Positions 18,736 to 27,603 of a stretch of 64,000 bases of DNA are shown here, one piece after another. Made by a program: the position numbers and the translations under genes. Within the stretch, counting starts at the first letter, position 1, and each line of letters begins with the position of its first letter. This stretch comes from Moraxella sp. (GTDB lineage Bacteria; Pseudomonadota; Gammaproteobacteria; Pseudomonadales; Moraxellaceae), in NCBI RefSeq assembly GCF_030525845.1, contig NZ_JAUNDY010000003.1, positions 7,083 through 71,082 on the forward strand, read 5' to 3'. The notes under the pieces were generated by a model. It did not search any database and was not told the DNA's origin. It was given only the letters and a program-made list of their open reading frames with translations.

Positions 18736-20844
18736 TCAAAACCTCGCTAGTGCATTCTCAAAATCTGCTCGCCCCACTTCTCCTAGCAGTACAGTTTGGA
18801 GTTGATTGTGTTTATAAATCAATAAAGCAGGTGGCCCAAACAACTGATAACGAGACAGCACCGCACGACTATCGTCATTGGTATCGCTGATGTCTAGTTT
18901 TACGACTTGATAGTCGCTAAGCACCGCTGGTCGGTTGGTAAATAGCGTCCGCTCCATGATGCGACATTCTACACACCAATCAGCGGTAATATCCACCAAT
19001 ACTTTATCATGGTGAGGCAACACTTCATCAAGCTCGCCCAATGTCGTGATTTTAATGTCCGCTCGTGCCACAGACCCAGTATGCTGGGATTTAAAATTTG
19101 CCAATGGTCGCCATGCGTCATTTGCCCCCATGCTTGCCCCCACCACAAGACACACCGCCCAAATAGCAGCAACCAAGCCAAAACCTTGCGAGGCTAGACT
19201 TTTAATTTTAAATAACCAAACCGCCATTACCGCAAACCACACCGCCCACATAACCAGTATCAAAGATGAAAAAATCAATCTTTCAAGCAATGATAGTGAT
19301 ACGGCAAGTAACAACAAACCACAAAATTCCTTGACACGGTTCATCCACTCGCCTGCTTTTGGCATGAACCGACCTTGTGCGACACCAATAAGCATCAGCG
19401 GTAATGACAGTCCAAGCCCCAACGCAAACAACGCCACAAAACCAAAGTACACATTAGAGCTTGATGATACCGCCGTCAAAGCCCCTGCCATCGGTGCAGA
19501 GACACAAGGCGACACCACCAATGCCGATAATGCTCCCGCCAAAAAACTACCGCCCAACGTACCTAACTTACCATCGGCACGCTGGGAATGTTGATGAAGT
19601 CGGTTTTTGATGACGGCAGGCAATCCTATTTTTAGCACATCAAACATGCACAACGCCAATACCGCAAATACGATGGCAAACACACCAAGCACATAGGGGT
19701 TTTGTAGCATGCCAAGCACACCGACCGCCTGACCCACCCACGCAATCATCGCTCCCAAAAAACCATATGCTGTCGCTACGCCCAAGCCATAACTGCCTGA
19801 TAACGCCAATCCCTGCATGGAGCCACGTTTATTGTGCGTAACGATATTGGCAACAATCGGAATCATTGGGTAGACGCACGGTGTCAGCGACAACAATAAC
19901 CCAGCCAAAAACAACAGTAATACCGCAAGCACAGGATTTTTATGGACGCCAAAAGGGTCAGGATTATCCATGATGGCTTTATGGTTATTTTGAGAGTTTG
20001 GGGTAGTTTGAGGGGACTGGGAGCTGAGATTCTCAGATGGAGCAACTTCCTTTTTGTCTTGACCCTCCTCAAAGATGTTTGGCTGATGACTTGTTTCGTT
20101 CTCCACCAAATCCTGCCAAACCTTTGTATCATTGGCAATATCGCTGGCGGCTTCCAAATCAACATCAGATGTCTGAGAGCCTACCACCTGCACCAGAGGC
20201 GATGATGATACATCTGACAAACTTGACGCATCAGCCGACTGCTCATCAGTTGTGGTTTTGATGGATGTTGATTTGTCTTGTATATCTTGCGATTTAAAGA
20301 ATTGGAGCTTAGAGGTTTGGGAATATGCAGCGTTTTGCTCGGCAGCCTCTTTGATGTGTTTGGTGCTTGCCGTTAGATTGGCTGATGTTTTGACAGTCTC
20401 TGGCGGATAACACAGTCCTGCCTTGGCACAACCCTGCCATCTGACACTAATTGGAGCTTCAACATCAGCGGTAGCATGCAGTTTGGTGGTCGCCACAACA
20501 TCTTGTTCAAAGACCGCCACACGCCCAAACTCTGGGTCGTCAATCATCGTATGTGCTTTATCAAACGTCCATGTATCTGCACTAACCCCATCAGGCAGGG
20601 TAAGCTTGATTTTATCTTTGTAGATATAATGCTCTGGCGTAACACGAAATGACACCGTCAGCACATCGCTTTGCACCATTGCCTCCACCCCAAAGGCCTG
20701 ATGCACGGGCAAAAATTTGGATTTTTGAGCGAATAAACCTACCAACTCGCCACCACCAGACGCAGCTAGACTGACCGTAGGAGCAAACACACCCACACTC
20801 ACAGATAATAAAGATAAGACAGCAAAATGAGCAACTTTTGACAT
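18736..20844 (-). CDS. dsbD: thiol:disulfide interchange protein DsbD
   Basis: DsbD carries electrons from cytoplasmic thioredoxin across the inner membrane to periplasmic DsbC/DsbG and others. 702 aa from the ATG at 20844; a GTG at 20859 is an alternative. Signal peptide ends near VSLA. The alpha domain has the Cys pair in QGCAKAGLCYPP. The membrane domain has the paired Cys motifs LTPCVYPMIP and VSPCVSAPMAG. The gamma thioredoxin-like domain ends the protein with DWCVECR. Between alpha and membrane domains lies an unusually long Ser/Gln/Asp-rich linker of about 110 residues (roughly 185-300), longer than in E. coli DsbD. Confidence 0.93.
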   Translation of the reverse strand: MSKVAHFAVLSLLSVSVGVFAPTVSLAASGGGELVGLFAQKSKFLPVHQAFGVEAMVQSDVLTVSFRVTPEHYIYKDKIKLTLPDGVSADTWTFDKAHTMIDDPEFGRVAVFEQDVVATTKLHATADVEAPISVRWQGCAKAGLCYPPETVKTSANLTASTKHIKEAAEQNAAYSQTSKLQFFKSQDIQDKSTSIKTTTDEQSADASSLSDVSSSPLVQVVGSQTSDVDLEAASDIANDTKVWQDLVENETSHQPNIFEEGQDKKEVAPSENLSSQSPQTTPNSQNNHKAIMDNPDPFGVHKNPVLAVLLLFLAGLLLSLTPCVYPMIPIVANIVTHNKRGSMQGLALSGSYGLGVATAYGFLGAMIAWVGQAVGVLGMLQNPYVLGVFAIVFAVLALCMFDVLKIGLPAVIKNRLHQHSQRADGKLGTLGGSFLAGALSALVVSPCVSAPMAGALTAVSSSSNVYFGFVALFALGLGLSLPLMLIGVAQGRFMPKAGEWMNRVKEFCGLLLLAVSLSLLERLIFSSLILVMWAVWFAVMAVWLFKIKSLASQGFGLVAAIWAVCLVVGASMGANDAWRPLANFKSQHTGSVARADIKITTLGELDEVLPHHDKVLVDITADWCVECRIMERTLFTNRPAVLSDYQVVKLDISDTNDDSRAVLSRYQLFGPPALLIYKHNQLQTVLLGEVGRADFENALARF

Positions 20845-20940
20845 ATATTTAATTTTCACAAAAAAAACGGCTCATTATAACATAAGCCATTTTTACAATT
20901 TCGCCACAATTTGTCTGTTTTTGGTATCCAGCCATGACAA

Positions 20941-21588
20941 CTAGTTTTGTTTTAGGTATGGCCACGCCGCCCTTAGATAAATCATCATCGACCACAATGT
21001 CAATACCACTGCAATGACCATCAGTACATAGCCAAGCGTTTGCAGGCTTTCCCAGTTGAGTAAAAGTACCGTAATGGCTATCATCTGAAAAGCGGTTTTG
21101 AGTTTGCCAACATACGACACCGCCACCGATGTGCGGTTGCCCAATTCCGCCATCCATTCACGCAGTGCCGACACCGCAATTTCACGACTGATGATGACAA
21201 TCGCACTAATCGCCATAACGATATTAGCATGCCATTGTACCAAGATGATTAACGCTGCCGCCACCATGAGTTTATCTGCCACAGGATCCAAAAACCGACC
21301 AAATGCCGAGGTTAGTCCCATTTTACGAGCCAAATACCCATCAAGCCAATCCGTAACTGCCGCAAGCACAAACACAAAGGTAAGCAAAAAATGCCGAAAC
21401 ATACTCTCGCTATAATCTAGCATACCAAGCCGTGCAATGGCATTATCAGAAATGGCTGGCATGCCAATGCCAAGTGCAGGTGGATAATAAGCAATTGCCA
21501 CAAACAGCGGTATCATCACAATGCGAGCGATGGTTAAGTTGTTTGGTAGGTTAAAAATGGTATTGGATTTTTGGGGTATATCAGTCAT
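20941..21588 (-). CDS. pgsA: CDP-diacylglycerol-glycerol-3-phosphate 3-phosphatidyltransferase
   Basis: PgsA makes phosphatidylglycerol phosphate from CDP-diacylglycerol in the inner membrane. 215 aa with about six membrane helices. The CDP-alcohol phosphotransferase motif is complete: DWLDGYLARKMGLTS followed by AFGRFLDPVADK near residues 78-104. The N-terminal LPNNLTIARIVMIPLFV is typical of the family. Length is slightly above E. coli PgsA because of an inserted loop near residues 40-62. Upstream, 137 bases separate it from the divergent BaiN-like gene. Confidence 0.93.
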   Translation of the reverse strand: MTDIPQKSNTIFNLPNNLTIARIVMIPLFVAIAYYPPALGIGMPAISDNAIARLGMLDYSESMFRHFLLTFVFVLAAVTDWLDGYLARKMGLTSAFGRFLDPVADKLMVAAALIILVQWHANIVMAISAIVIISREIAVSALREWMAELGNRTSVAVSYVGKLKTAFQMIAITVLLLNWESLQTLGYVLMVIAVVLTLWSMMIYLRAAWPYLKQN

Positions 21589-21725
21589 GATAAGATAGCG
21601 TTATTTTTTGGTGTATCATACCTTAAAATGGTCGTTTTTGGAAAATTTTTGTGTAAAAAATAAGACAATTGAGCGGTTTTTGGATAAAATAAAGGAATTT
21701 AAATTATATTTTGAGAATTATTATC

Positions 21726-22934
21726 ATGCAATCATCACATTTTGATGTCATTATCATCGGAGCAGGGGCATCGGGACTTTTTTGTGCCATCAATGCAGGC
21801 AAGCGTGGCAAAAGCGTGCTGGTCATCGACCACGCCAATAAAGCAGGCAAAAAAATACTGATGAGCGGTGGCGGACGTTGTAATTTTATCAATATGACGG
21901 TCAGTCATCAAAACTTTGTGGGGGATAATCCTGATTTTACCCGTTCGGCATTATCCAAATTTACCCCACATCATTTTATGGATTATATTTATAAACATGG
22001 CATCGCTTTTCATGAAAAAGCACACGGACAATTATTTTGTGATGATTCATCCAAAGACATTTTAAATATGCTACTTACCGAATGCAATGATAATGGCGTG
22101 CAAATTTCTTTAAATACCCATATCCAAAACATTGATAAAAACAACAATCTTTTTCACCTAAAAACCAAAAAAGACCACAAAGAAACCACACTCACCGCCA
22201 CCTCGCTAGTGGTTGCCACAGGAGGGCTGTCTATTCCTACGCTTGGGGCGAGTGGCTTTGGTTATGACATTGCTCGCAAGTTTGGGCACAAGATTGTCCC
22301 CACCCACGCTTCCCTTGTGCCAATGACATTTACCGATAATGTCGGAGAAATGATAAAACACCTAAGCGGAATTAGCATTGATGTGATTGTTTCTAATAAT
22401 AAAATTAGTTTTGAATTACCCATGTTATTTACCCATCGTGGTTTATCTGGACCTGCAATACTGCAATTATCCAATTATTGGGAAATAGGCGAAAGTATTC
22501 ATATTGATCTTTTGCCCAATCTAAATATCGGTAAGTTTTTAATTGGTTATAAAAAAGACAACCCCAAAAAGCTCATTCGTACAGCATTAATGCCTTATTT
22601 TGCCAAAAAGCTATTAACCGCCTTAGAGGCTCATTTTTGGGAAAAAGACAAAGATACCGAGCTTGCCAACATCAAAGACAAAACCCTATTAGAGATTGGG
22701 GCAAGCCTCAATGACTGGCAAGTCAAACCGTCAGGGACAGAAGGCTATCGCACCGCCGAAGTGACTCGTGGGGGCGTGTCCACCGATGAAGTGAGTAGTA
22801 AGACGTTTGAAAGCAAACATTGCCAAAACCTGTATTTTATCGGCGAAGTGCTGGACGTGGCAGGGTGGCTTGGGGGTTATAATTTTCATTGGGCATGGGC
22901 AAGTGGCTTTGCGTGTGCAAATGCGTTGCCCTAA
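21726..22934 (+). CDS. BaiN/HI0933-family NAD(P)/FAD-dependent oxidoreductase
   Basis: A 402-aa flavoprotein. The FAD-binding GxGxxG is IIIGAGASGLFCA near residue 10. The HI0933-family marker GKKILMSGGGRCNF lies near residue 42, and the C-terminal FIGEVLDVAGWLGGYNFHWAWASG is diagnostic. The substrate of the family is mostly unknown (members reduce bile acid intermediates or affect other redox reactions). ATG 21726 was chosen over a TTG at 21711. It converges with the restriction-modification gene, whose stop overlaps its last four bases. Confidence 0.9.
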   Translation: MQSSHFDVIIIGAGASGLFCAINAGKRGKSVLVIDHANKAGKKILMSGGGRCNFINMTVSHQNFVGDNPDFTRSALSKFTPHHFMDYIYKHGIAFHEKAHGQLFCDDSSKDILNMLLTECNDNGVQISLNTHIQNIDKNNNLFHLKTKKDHKETTLTATSLVVATGGLSIPTLGASGFGYDIARKFGHKIVPTHASLVPMTFTDNVGEMIKHLSGISIDVIVSNNKISFELPMLFTHRGLSGPAILQLSNYWEIGESIHIDLLPNLNIGKFLIGYKKDNPKKLIRTALMPYFAKKLLTALEAHFWEKDKDTELANIKDKTLLEIGASLNDWQVKPSGTEGYRTAEVTRGGVSTDEVSSKTFESKHCQNLYFIGEVLDVAGWLGGYNFHWAWASGFACANALP

Positions 22935-24295
22935 ACAGCCCCCTCAATCATCGCAATCTCATCATCACTTAGCCCATACAGCTCATACACCATTTGATTG
23001 ATTTCATTATCGGTTTTGTGGATTTGATTTTGTAGGGCGATGGCTTTTTGTTGTTCGGCGATAAAGTAGTCCTCCCATGTCGCTTCATCGCCCAAAGAGA
23101 GTTTAATTTTCTTTTTGGCAAGCTCTTTAATAAAGGCTTTATAATCGAGCAAGTGCCAATTTTGTAGATTTTTTGAGAAATCCGACAAATCAAATCTGCG
23201 ATTTAGCGTACGCAAAAATTTATTTATCGTCTCTTGCAATTCTTTATTTAACGATAACATTAAATCGGCTTTTTCGATAAAGGGTTGTTGTTCAGATAAG
23301 GGGATTTCTTTGATTGGGAGTTTCTCCAAATAAACTTTTTTAACCTCTGCAAACAATTTACCTTTTTCTTGTGATAAACTTTGATAAATTATATTCATAA
23401 ATTTACTATTCAAAATACACAAAAGGTATTTTAAATTGAAATTATCATTTGTTTTTCCGATATTATACACATTATTTAGATTAACTCTTTTTAAATCATC
23501 AATATTACAAATTAGACTATCGGCGGTCTGCCTAATAATAATTTTCTCATCATCAAAAAATGGAGCCGTAAATCTAGGTTCTGCCAACCATTCTCCATAT
23601 TTAATAAACATGGTTGGCTCATTTAAAAATTTATACCTATGAAAATCCTTTCCAATCACACATTGAATGTATTCATCATTGAGTTGGATACCAAAAGTGG
23701 TAAATATTTTATCCTTTACAACCTGTGCAGTTTGAGCGGGCTTTCCTTTTCCTGATTGATAAGGTTTTATCCCCACAATAATATTTGAAATACTTCCAAG
23801 CTCCGAACAACCTCCTTCAAATTTCTTAATATTCAGAGGCGACTTATTTAAATTATAAGTCAAATCATCATTAACAACATCTACATAGCTTGTCAAAGAT
23901 GGTTCTCGCATGGCACTTTCAGAATTATGGCATAATTGAATAAAAATATCAGATTTTTTATTTTCTGATTTTTGAATAACCCAAGTAACTGTATCTCCAA
24001 TATCTGCATCATCAAATACATCATAAAAGTATTTACTAATAAATAATTGATTGTAATTACCAAAAATTTCTCTAATATTTTTAAAATAATGCCCATAAGC
24101 AAACGTTGCTGGCGTAATATAACCCAATATGCCACCATGCCTTAAAAGATTTAAACCAAGCTCATAAAATATCACATAAGTATTTATCTGATATTCAAAA
24201 GACTGGTAGTTATCTTGAATGAATTGTTTTTGTATTATGTCCAATGTAGCCCCATAAGGCGGATTACCAATCACCACATCAAATCCACCATCGTT
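22931..24295 (-). CDS. type IIG restriction-modification enzyme, C-terminal part, out of frame (phase OFF)
   Basis: This 454-codon open stretch continues the gene at 24271-25971 in another frame. Just after the G tract it reads NDGGFDVVIGNPPYGA, the N6-adenine methyltransferase motif IV (NPPY) with its usual FDVVIGNPP context. The rest is an Eco57I-type methyltransferase/target-recognition region ending in a helical tail (LYGLSDDEIAMIEGAV). It has no start of its own with a ribosome site, so it should be translated only when the tract has 9 or 12 G residues. The stop overlaps the end of the convergent flavoprotein gene. Base composition is richer in A+T than the core genes around it. Confidence 0.85.
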   Translation of the reverse strand, partial: NDGGFDVVIGNPPYGATLDIIQKQFIQDNYQSFEYQINTYVIFYELGLNLLRHGGILGYITPATFAYGHYFKNIREIFGNYNQLFISKYFYDVFDDADIGDTVTWVIQKSENKKSDIFIQLCHNSESAMREPSLTSYVDVVNDDLTYNLNKSPLNIKKFEGGCSELGSISNIIVGIKPYQSGKGKPAQTAQVVKDKIFTTFGIQLNDEYIQCVIGKDFHRYKFLNEPTMFIKYGEWLAEPRFTAPFFDDEKIIIRQTADSLICNIDDLKRVNLNNVYNIGKTNDNFNLKYLLCILNSKFMNIIYQSLSQEKGKLFAEVKKVYLEKLPIKEIPLSEQQPFIEKADLMLSLNKELQETINKFLRTLNRRFDLSDFSKNLQNWHLLDYKAFIKELAKKKIKLSLGDEATWEDYFIAEQQKAIALQNQIHKTDNEINQMVYELYGLSDDEIAMIEGAV

Positions 24296-25971
24296 CCCCC
24301 CCCCCCTGCGTTACCAAACCTATTTCTTTCAAACACTTGCGGAAATTCTTTTTGCCAATTAAAGGCTTTATCGCCTGCGATGGCTTTATCATCAATCAAA
24401 GAATTACCACATTTGATATTTTCGTTAAGATTGGATAATTTACGATGTGGCTCGGCGGTGCGTAACCATAGCGAGAGTTTGGCGATTTGTACGCCCTCTT
24501 CGTTAATATCCACACCAAATAGGTTGTTTTCAAGGATATGATTGGCGATATTTTGGTAAATTAAAGGCGTATCCTCTAATTTACTCTCCAATTCATCAAT
24601 ATAACGATGTTCGGTCATTAAAAAATTTAATGCTTCATTTAAAAACGCCCCACTACCACACGCAGGGTCGCAAATAGTGATTTGCAATAGCCAATGACGA
24701 TAATTTTGTAGATTGGCATAAAGTGTGTTTTTGGTTTTGGTTTGGCGACCTGAATAATATTCTTTGTCAATCACACCAAATTCTTGTTTTTTATCCGCAC
24801 ATAATTTACCAACGGTGTTTTGCACGATATAACTCGTGATGTATTTGGGCGTATAAAACACGCCGTCTTTTTTGCGTTTGGTTTGGGTTTTATCTAGCGT
24901 ATCGCCATTGATTTTGGCTTTAATCTCATCTATTTCATTAAGACTATTTTCAAAAATATGCCCCAAAATATTGACATCGATTTCGCTTTTAAAATCATAA
25001 TCAGAGAGTTTTTTTATGTGCGTGCATAACACATCATCACTAATGATAAGATTGTCTAAAATGTCATCGGGCTTAAATAAACCGCCATTATAAGCAAATA
25101 TTTCAATACTGTCTGTTTTGTAGCCTGTATTTAAATAATTAAAATAGTTTTTAAGATGACTATAAATGGTAATGGGGATATTTAATTCTTTGGCTTTTTC
25201 GTATTCTTTGATGATATTATGGGCGGTATTGGCAGGTAAAAGCCCACCATCTTCACAAAAGAAAATAAATAAAAATCTATCGAGTAGTTTTTGGGTTTTA
25301 TTAAATAAAGTGAGTTGGTCGATGCTAGGATTACGATTTATCAAGTCATCAAATAATGCACGCTTAAATGATGAATAATCCTGATAGAGTTGTTTTGTGA
25401 TTTTTTCTTCTTGGCTGATACTGGCGTTTTTTAATTTAAGAGGAATGTCATTTAGCAGATTATCCACATGCAATAATAAATACAGTTTTTTAAATTCATC
25501 AAAAGATAATTTAAACAAATCAAATTCTAAATGCTCCACCGCATTATCGATATAAAAGCGAAGTTTTTGGAAATTGGCGGTGATGACATAACGGCAATTG
25601 GGCTGATTGTTCTTATAGCCAAAGGCTTGGGATTCGATTTTTGACAAATCTGTGGTATCCATGCCTTTTAATTCAATCACGGCAATGGCATGACCATCTT
25701 TTAAAATCGCTCCATCGCACTTTTTTTGCCCTTTTTGGTTTTTAAGTTCGGTGGTAAGATTAAAATTGGGCTGTGGATTTAGGGTGTAACCCAAAATACC
25801 CACAAATAAATCCTTTAAAAATCCCTCTTGGTATTGTTCTTCCTTAGCGTTTTTGATGTTTGACTGAATGTCTTTATTGCCAAAATGTGTCATAAATCTA
25901 TCATGGGCATCTGTGAGGGCATCGGCATTTTGTTTGGCGATAAAATCGGCAATGATGATGGACTGAAACAT
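24271..25971 (-). CDS. type IIG restriction-modification enzyme, N-terminal part (phase OFF product)
   Basis: 566 aa as deposited. Residues 86-102 carry a PD-(D/E)xK nuclease signature: D86 in KKCDGAIL, then E100-L-K102 in VIELKG, with EEQYQEGFLKDLF before it. Methyltransferase motif I DPACGSGAF is near residue 434. The frame then enters a G11 tract at codons 556-559 and stops after TMVDLMW, so the product has the nuclease and motif I but not motif IV or the recognition domain. With one more G (or two fewer) the frame joins the downstream half for about 1013 aa. AAGGAG lies five bases before the ATG. It begins 24 bases after ygfX and is probably co-transcribed with it. Confidence 0.88.
   Translation of the reverse strand: MFQSIIIADFIAKQNADALTDAHDRFMTHFGNKDIQSNIKNAKEEQYQEGFLKDLFVGILGYTLNPQPNFNLTTELKNQKGQKKCDGAILKDGHAIAVIELKGMDTTDLSKIESQAFGYKNNQPNCRYVITANFQKLRFYIDNAVEHLEFDLFKLSFDEFKKLYLLLHVDNLLNDIPLKLKNASISQEEKITKQLYQDYSSFKRALFDDLINRNPSIDQLTLFNKTQKLLDRFLFIFFCEDGGLLPANTAHNIIKEYEKAKELNIPITIYSHLKNYFNYLNTGYKTDSIEIFAYNGGLFKPDDILDNLIISDDVLCTHIKKLSDYDFKSEIDVNILGHIFENSLNEIDEIKAKINGDTLDKTQTKRKKDGVFYTPKYITSYIVQNTVGKLCADKKQEFGVIDKEYYSGRQTKTKNTLYANLQNYRHWLLQITICDPACGSGAFLNEALNFLMTEHRYIDELESKLEDTPLIYQNIANHILENNLFGVDINEEGVQIAKLSLWLRTAEPHRKLSNLNENIKCGNSLIDDKAIAGDKAFNWQKEFPQVFERNRFGNAGGGGTMVDLMW
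24296..24306 (-). repeat. G11 tract, phase-variation switch inside the type IIG gene
   Basis: Eleven C residues on the plus strand (G on the coding strand). I worked out three frames by hand: G11 ends at TMVDLMW-stop, G10 ends at ERWWI-stop, and G12 or G9 continues as NDGGFDVVIGNPPYG into the long downstream frame. The deposited length is therefore an OFF state. A sequencing error in the homopolymer cannot be ruled out from the sequence. Confidence 0.85.
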
Positions 25972-25995
25972 GATAACTCCTTGATAAATATACGT

Positions 25996-26397
25996 TTATA
26001 CCAATGATGATAGCTGACGAAAGTCCCCATCTGATACCGAATTAGGATAGATGACCAGCTGATGTCTGCCCTCAAAGGGAATCATCACGTCAAACTCTAA
26101 CTGCACCGCCCTGCCGACACGCTTGGCACAGCTCAGATAAGCCTGCCACACTTGACGCTCATCGTCATCATACACCCCCAAATACCAAATATCATCAGGG
26201 TGTTTGGTACTTAGCTCACGCACAGGCGTAGCATGGGAGGTATCCACCCACAGACAAGCAATAAACACCACCAGTACCGCCGTGTACTGCCACCACGTCG
26301 CACCCATCTTCGCCATCAGTGCCAAAACAGCCACCACGAGCAGTATCTTGACACATGATGCATGATGAGTGGGGCGAACAGCGGTATCGATAAACAT
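25996..26397 (-). CDS. YgfX/CptA-like membrane protein
   Basis: A 133-aa protein with two hydrophobic helices near the N-terminus (ILLVVAVLALMAKM and AVLVVFIACLWV) and a short soluble tail. The tail has the loose YgfX pattern: a Trp-rich strand DIWYLGVYDDDERQVWQA, then VQLEFDVMIPFEGRH and a final LVIYPNSVSDGDFRQL. The position directly after sdhE is the same as ygfX after ygfY/sdhE in gamma-proteobacteria. YgfX has been reported as an inner-membrane partner of SdhE and as a toxin acting on cytoskeletal proteins; neither activity can be judged here. ATG 26397 preferred to the adjacent TTG. Confidence 0.65.
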   Translation of the reverse strand: MFIDTAVRPTHHASCVKILLVVAVLALMAKMGATWWQYTAVLVVFIACLWVDTSHATPVRELSTKHPDDIWYLGVYDDDERQVWQAYLSCAKRVGRAVQLEFDVMIPFEGRHQLVIYPNSVSDGDFRQLSSLV

Positions 26398-26402
26398 CAA
26401 AC

Positions 26403-26657
26403 TTAGGCATGTTTTAGAGTTTTGATTTTTTCGATAAGGTGGACAACTTGTTCATCATCAGGGCGAGCCTGCCCTAAAAAGAACAAGAGCAAATCAGGGT
26501 CTTCATACGACAACAACTGCTCAAAGGCACGTTGTTCGTCCTCGTCTGCACTTAGGTAGTGGTTTTTGACATAGGGATCGATATAAAAATCAAGCTCTTT
26601 TAGCCCACGTCTGGCTTGGTAGATGATACGGCGTTGGTGTAGGGTAGGTTCAATCAT
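26403..26657 (-). CDS. sdhE: FAD assembly factor SdhE
   Basis: An 84-aa protein that helps attach FAD covalently to succinate dehydrogenase flavoprotein. The RGxxE motif is present as RRGLKELD near residue 16, followed by the family pattern FIDPYVKNHY-like (here DFYIDPYVKNHY) and DPDLLLFFLG. The ATG at 26657 is used; an upstream start at 26681 only adds non-conserved residues. It heads the sdhE-ygfX-type IIG gene string and is divergent from the HAD gene. Confidence 0.88.
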   Translation of the reverse strand: MIEPTLHQRRIIYQARRGLKELDFYIDPYVKNHYLSADEDEQRAFEQLLSYEDPDLLLFFLGQARPDDEQVVHLIEKIKTLKHA

Positions 26658-26733
26658 AAGAAAATCCCAAAAGGTTTGCAATGGGTGCTATTTTTGCATA
26701 AAATAATTCAATTATCAATACAGCAATGCTCTC

Positions 26734-27543
26734 ATGCCAAATACCATCGCCTCGCCCATACCCACACCACCCAAAATCATCTTTTTTGACATCGATGACA
26801 CGCTCTACATTAAAGCCGAAAATCGCATTTTAGACAGCACCATCTTTGCCCTAAAACAACTGCACGATAAAGGCATTATGGTTGCCATCGCCACAGGGCG
26901 TGGGATTTGCGTATTTCCAAAAGCAGTACATCGGCTGATAGATGAGGCTGACATCAAGATTTTTGTTACCATCAATGGACAGTACAATGAATATCAAGGC
27001 AAAATGCTGGCACATTACCCCCTATCTGCCGAACAAATACAGCACACCACCGACTATCTAGTGCGTCAGCGTATCGCCTATGGCTACATGACACGTCATG
27101 AGATTATTGCATTTAATGAAACGCCATGCATGACGCACGCCCTACGCTCCCTACACATTCCCTACCGTGTGGCAGAGGAATTTGATGGGACTGATGATGT
27201 GTATCAAATATTGGCATTTTATGAAAATAACCAAACGGCAAGCTTGGAGCTGATGGACAATCTAAAAACCGTCCGCTGGCATGAGTGTGGCGTGGACATC
27301 TTAGATGTGCAAGGCTCTAAGGCACGTGGCATTGGTACGGTGATGGGTGCGTTGGGATTGGACATGAGTGAGGCATGGGCGTTTGGCGATGGTCTTAATG
27401 ACATCGAAATGCTATCAGCGGTCGGCTACGGCATAGCGATGGGTAATGCTCACCCAAGCCTAAAAACCGTAGCGGATTTTATCTGTCCTAGCCACACAGA
27501 TGATGGGATTTTTAGGGGGCTTAGAGAGTTGGGTGTGATTTAG
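26734..27543 (+). CDS. Cof-type HAD-IIB family phosphatase
   Basis: A 269-aa cytoplasmic HAD hydrolase. Motif I is FFDIDDTLY near residue 17, motif II an ATGR within VAIATGRG, and motif IV GDGLNDIEML near 226. A type IIB cap lies between. Members dephosphorylate sugar phosphates, flavin or phospho-vitamin intermediates; the substrate cannot be predicted. Monocistronic, with a hairpin after the stop. Confidence 0.88.
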   Translation: MPNTIASPIPTPPKIIFFDIDDTLYIKAENRILDSTIFALKQLHDKGIMVAIATGRGICVFPKAVHRLIDEADIKIFVTINGQYNEYQGKMLAHYPLSAEQIQHTTDYLVRQRIAYGYMTRHEIIAFNETPCMTHALRSLHIPYRVAEEFDGTDDVYQILAFYENNQTASLELMDNLKTVRWHECGVDILDVQGSKARGIGTVMGALGLDMSEAWAFGDGLNDIEMLSAVGYGIAMGNAHPSLKTVADFICPSHTDDGIFRGLRELGVI

Positions 27544-27561
27544 GTAAATGTGTGAAATACA

Positions 27562-27586
27562 CCCCAATCTCGATGATGGATTGGGG
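27562..27586. terminator. hairpin between convergent HAD and WG-repeat genes
   Basis: CCCCAATC pairs with GATTGGGG across a 9-base loop. There is no clear T run, so this is a weaker call than the other terminators; it could serve both convergent genes. Confidence 0.5.
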
Positions 27587-27603
27587 CATGCCACACACAT
27601 CAC

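Noticed and set aside
19046..19594. Plus-strand open frame of 182 codons
   Set aside because: It is antisense to the dsbD membrane domain, which has all its Cys motifs; low-complexity composition is typical of a shadow frame.
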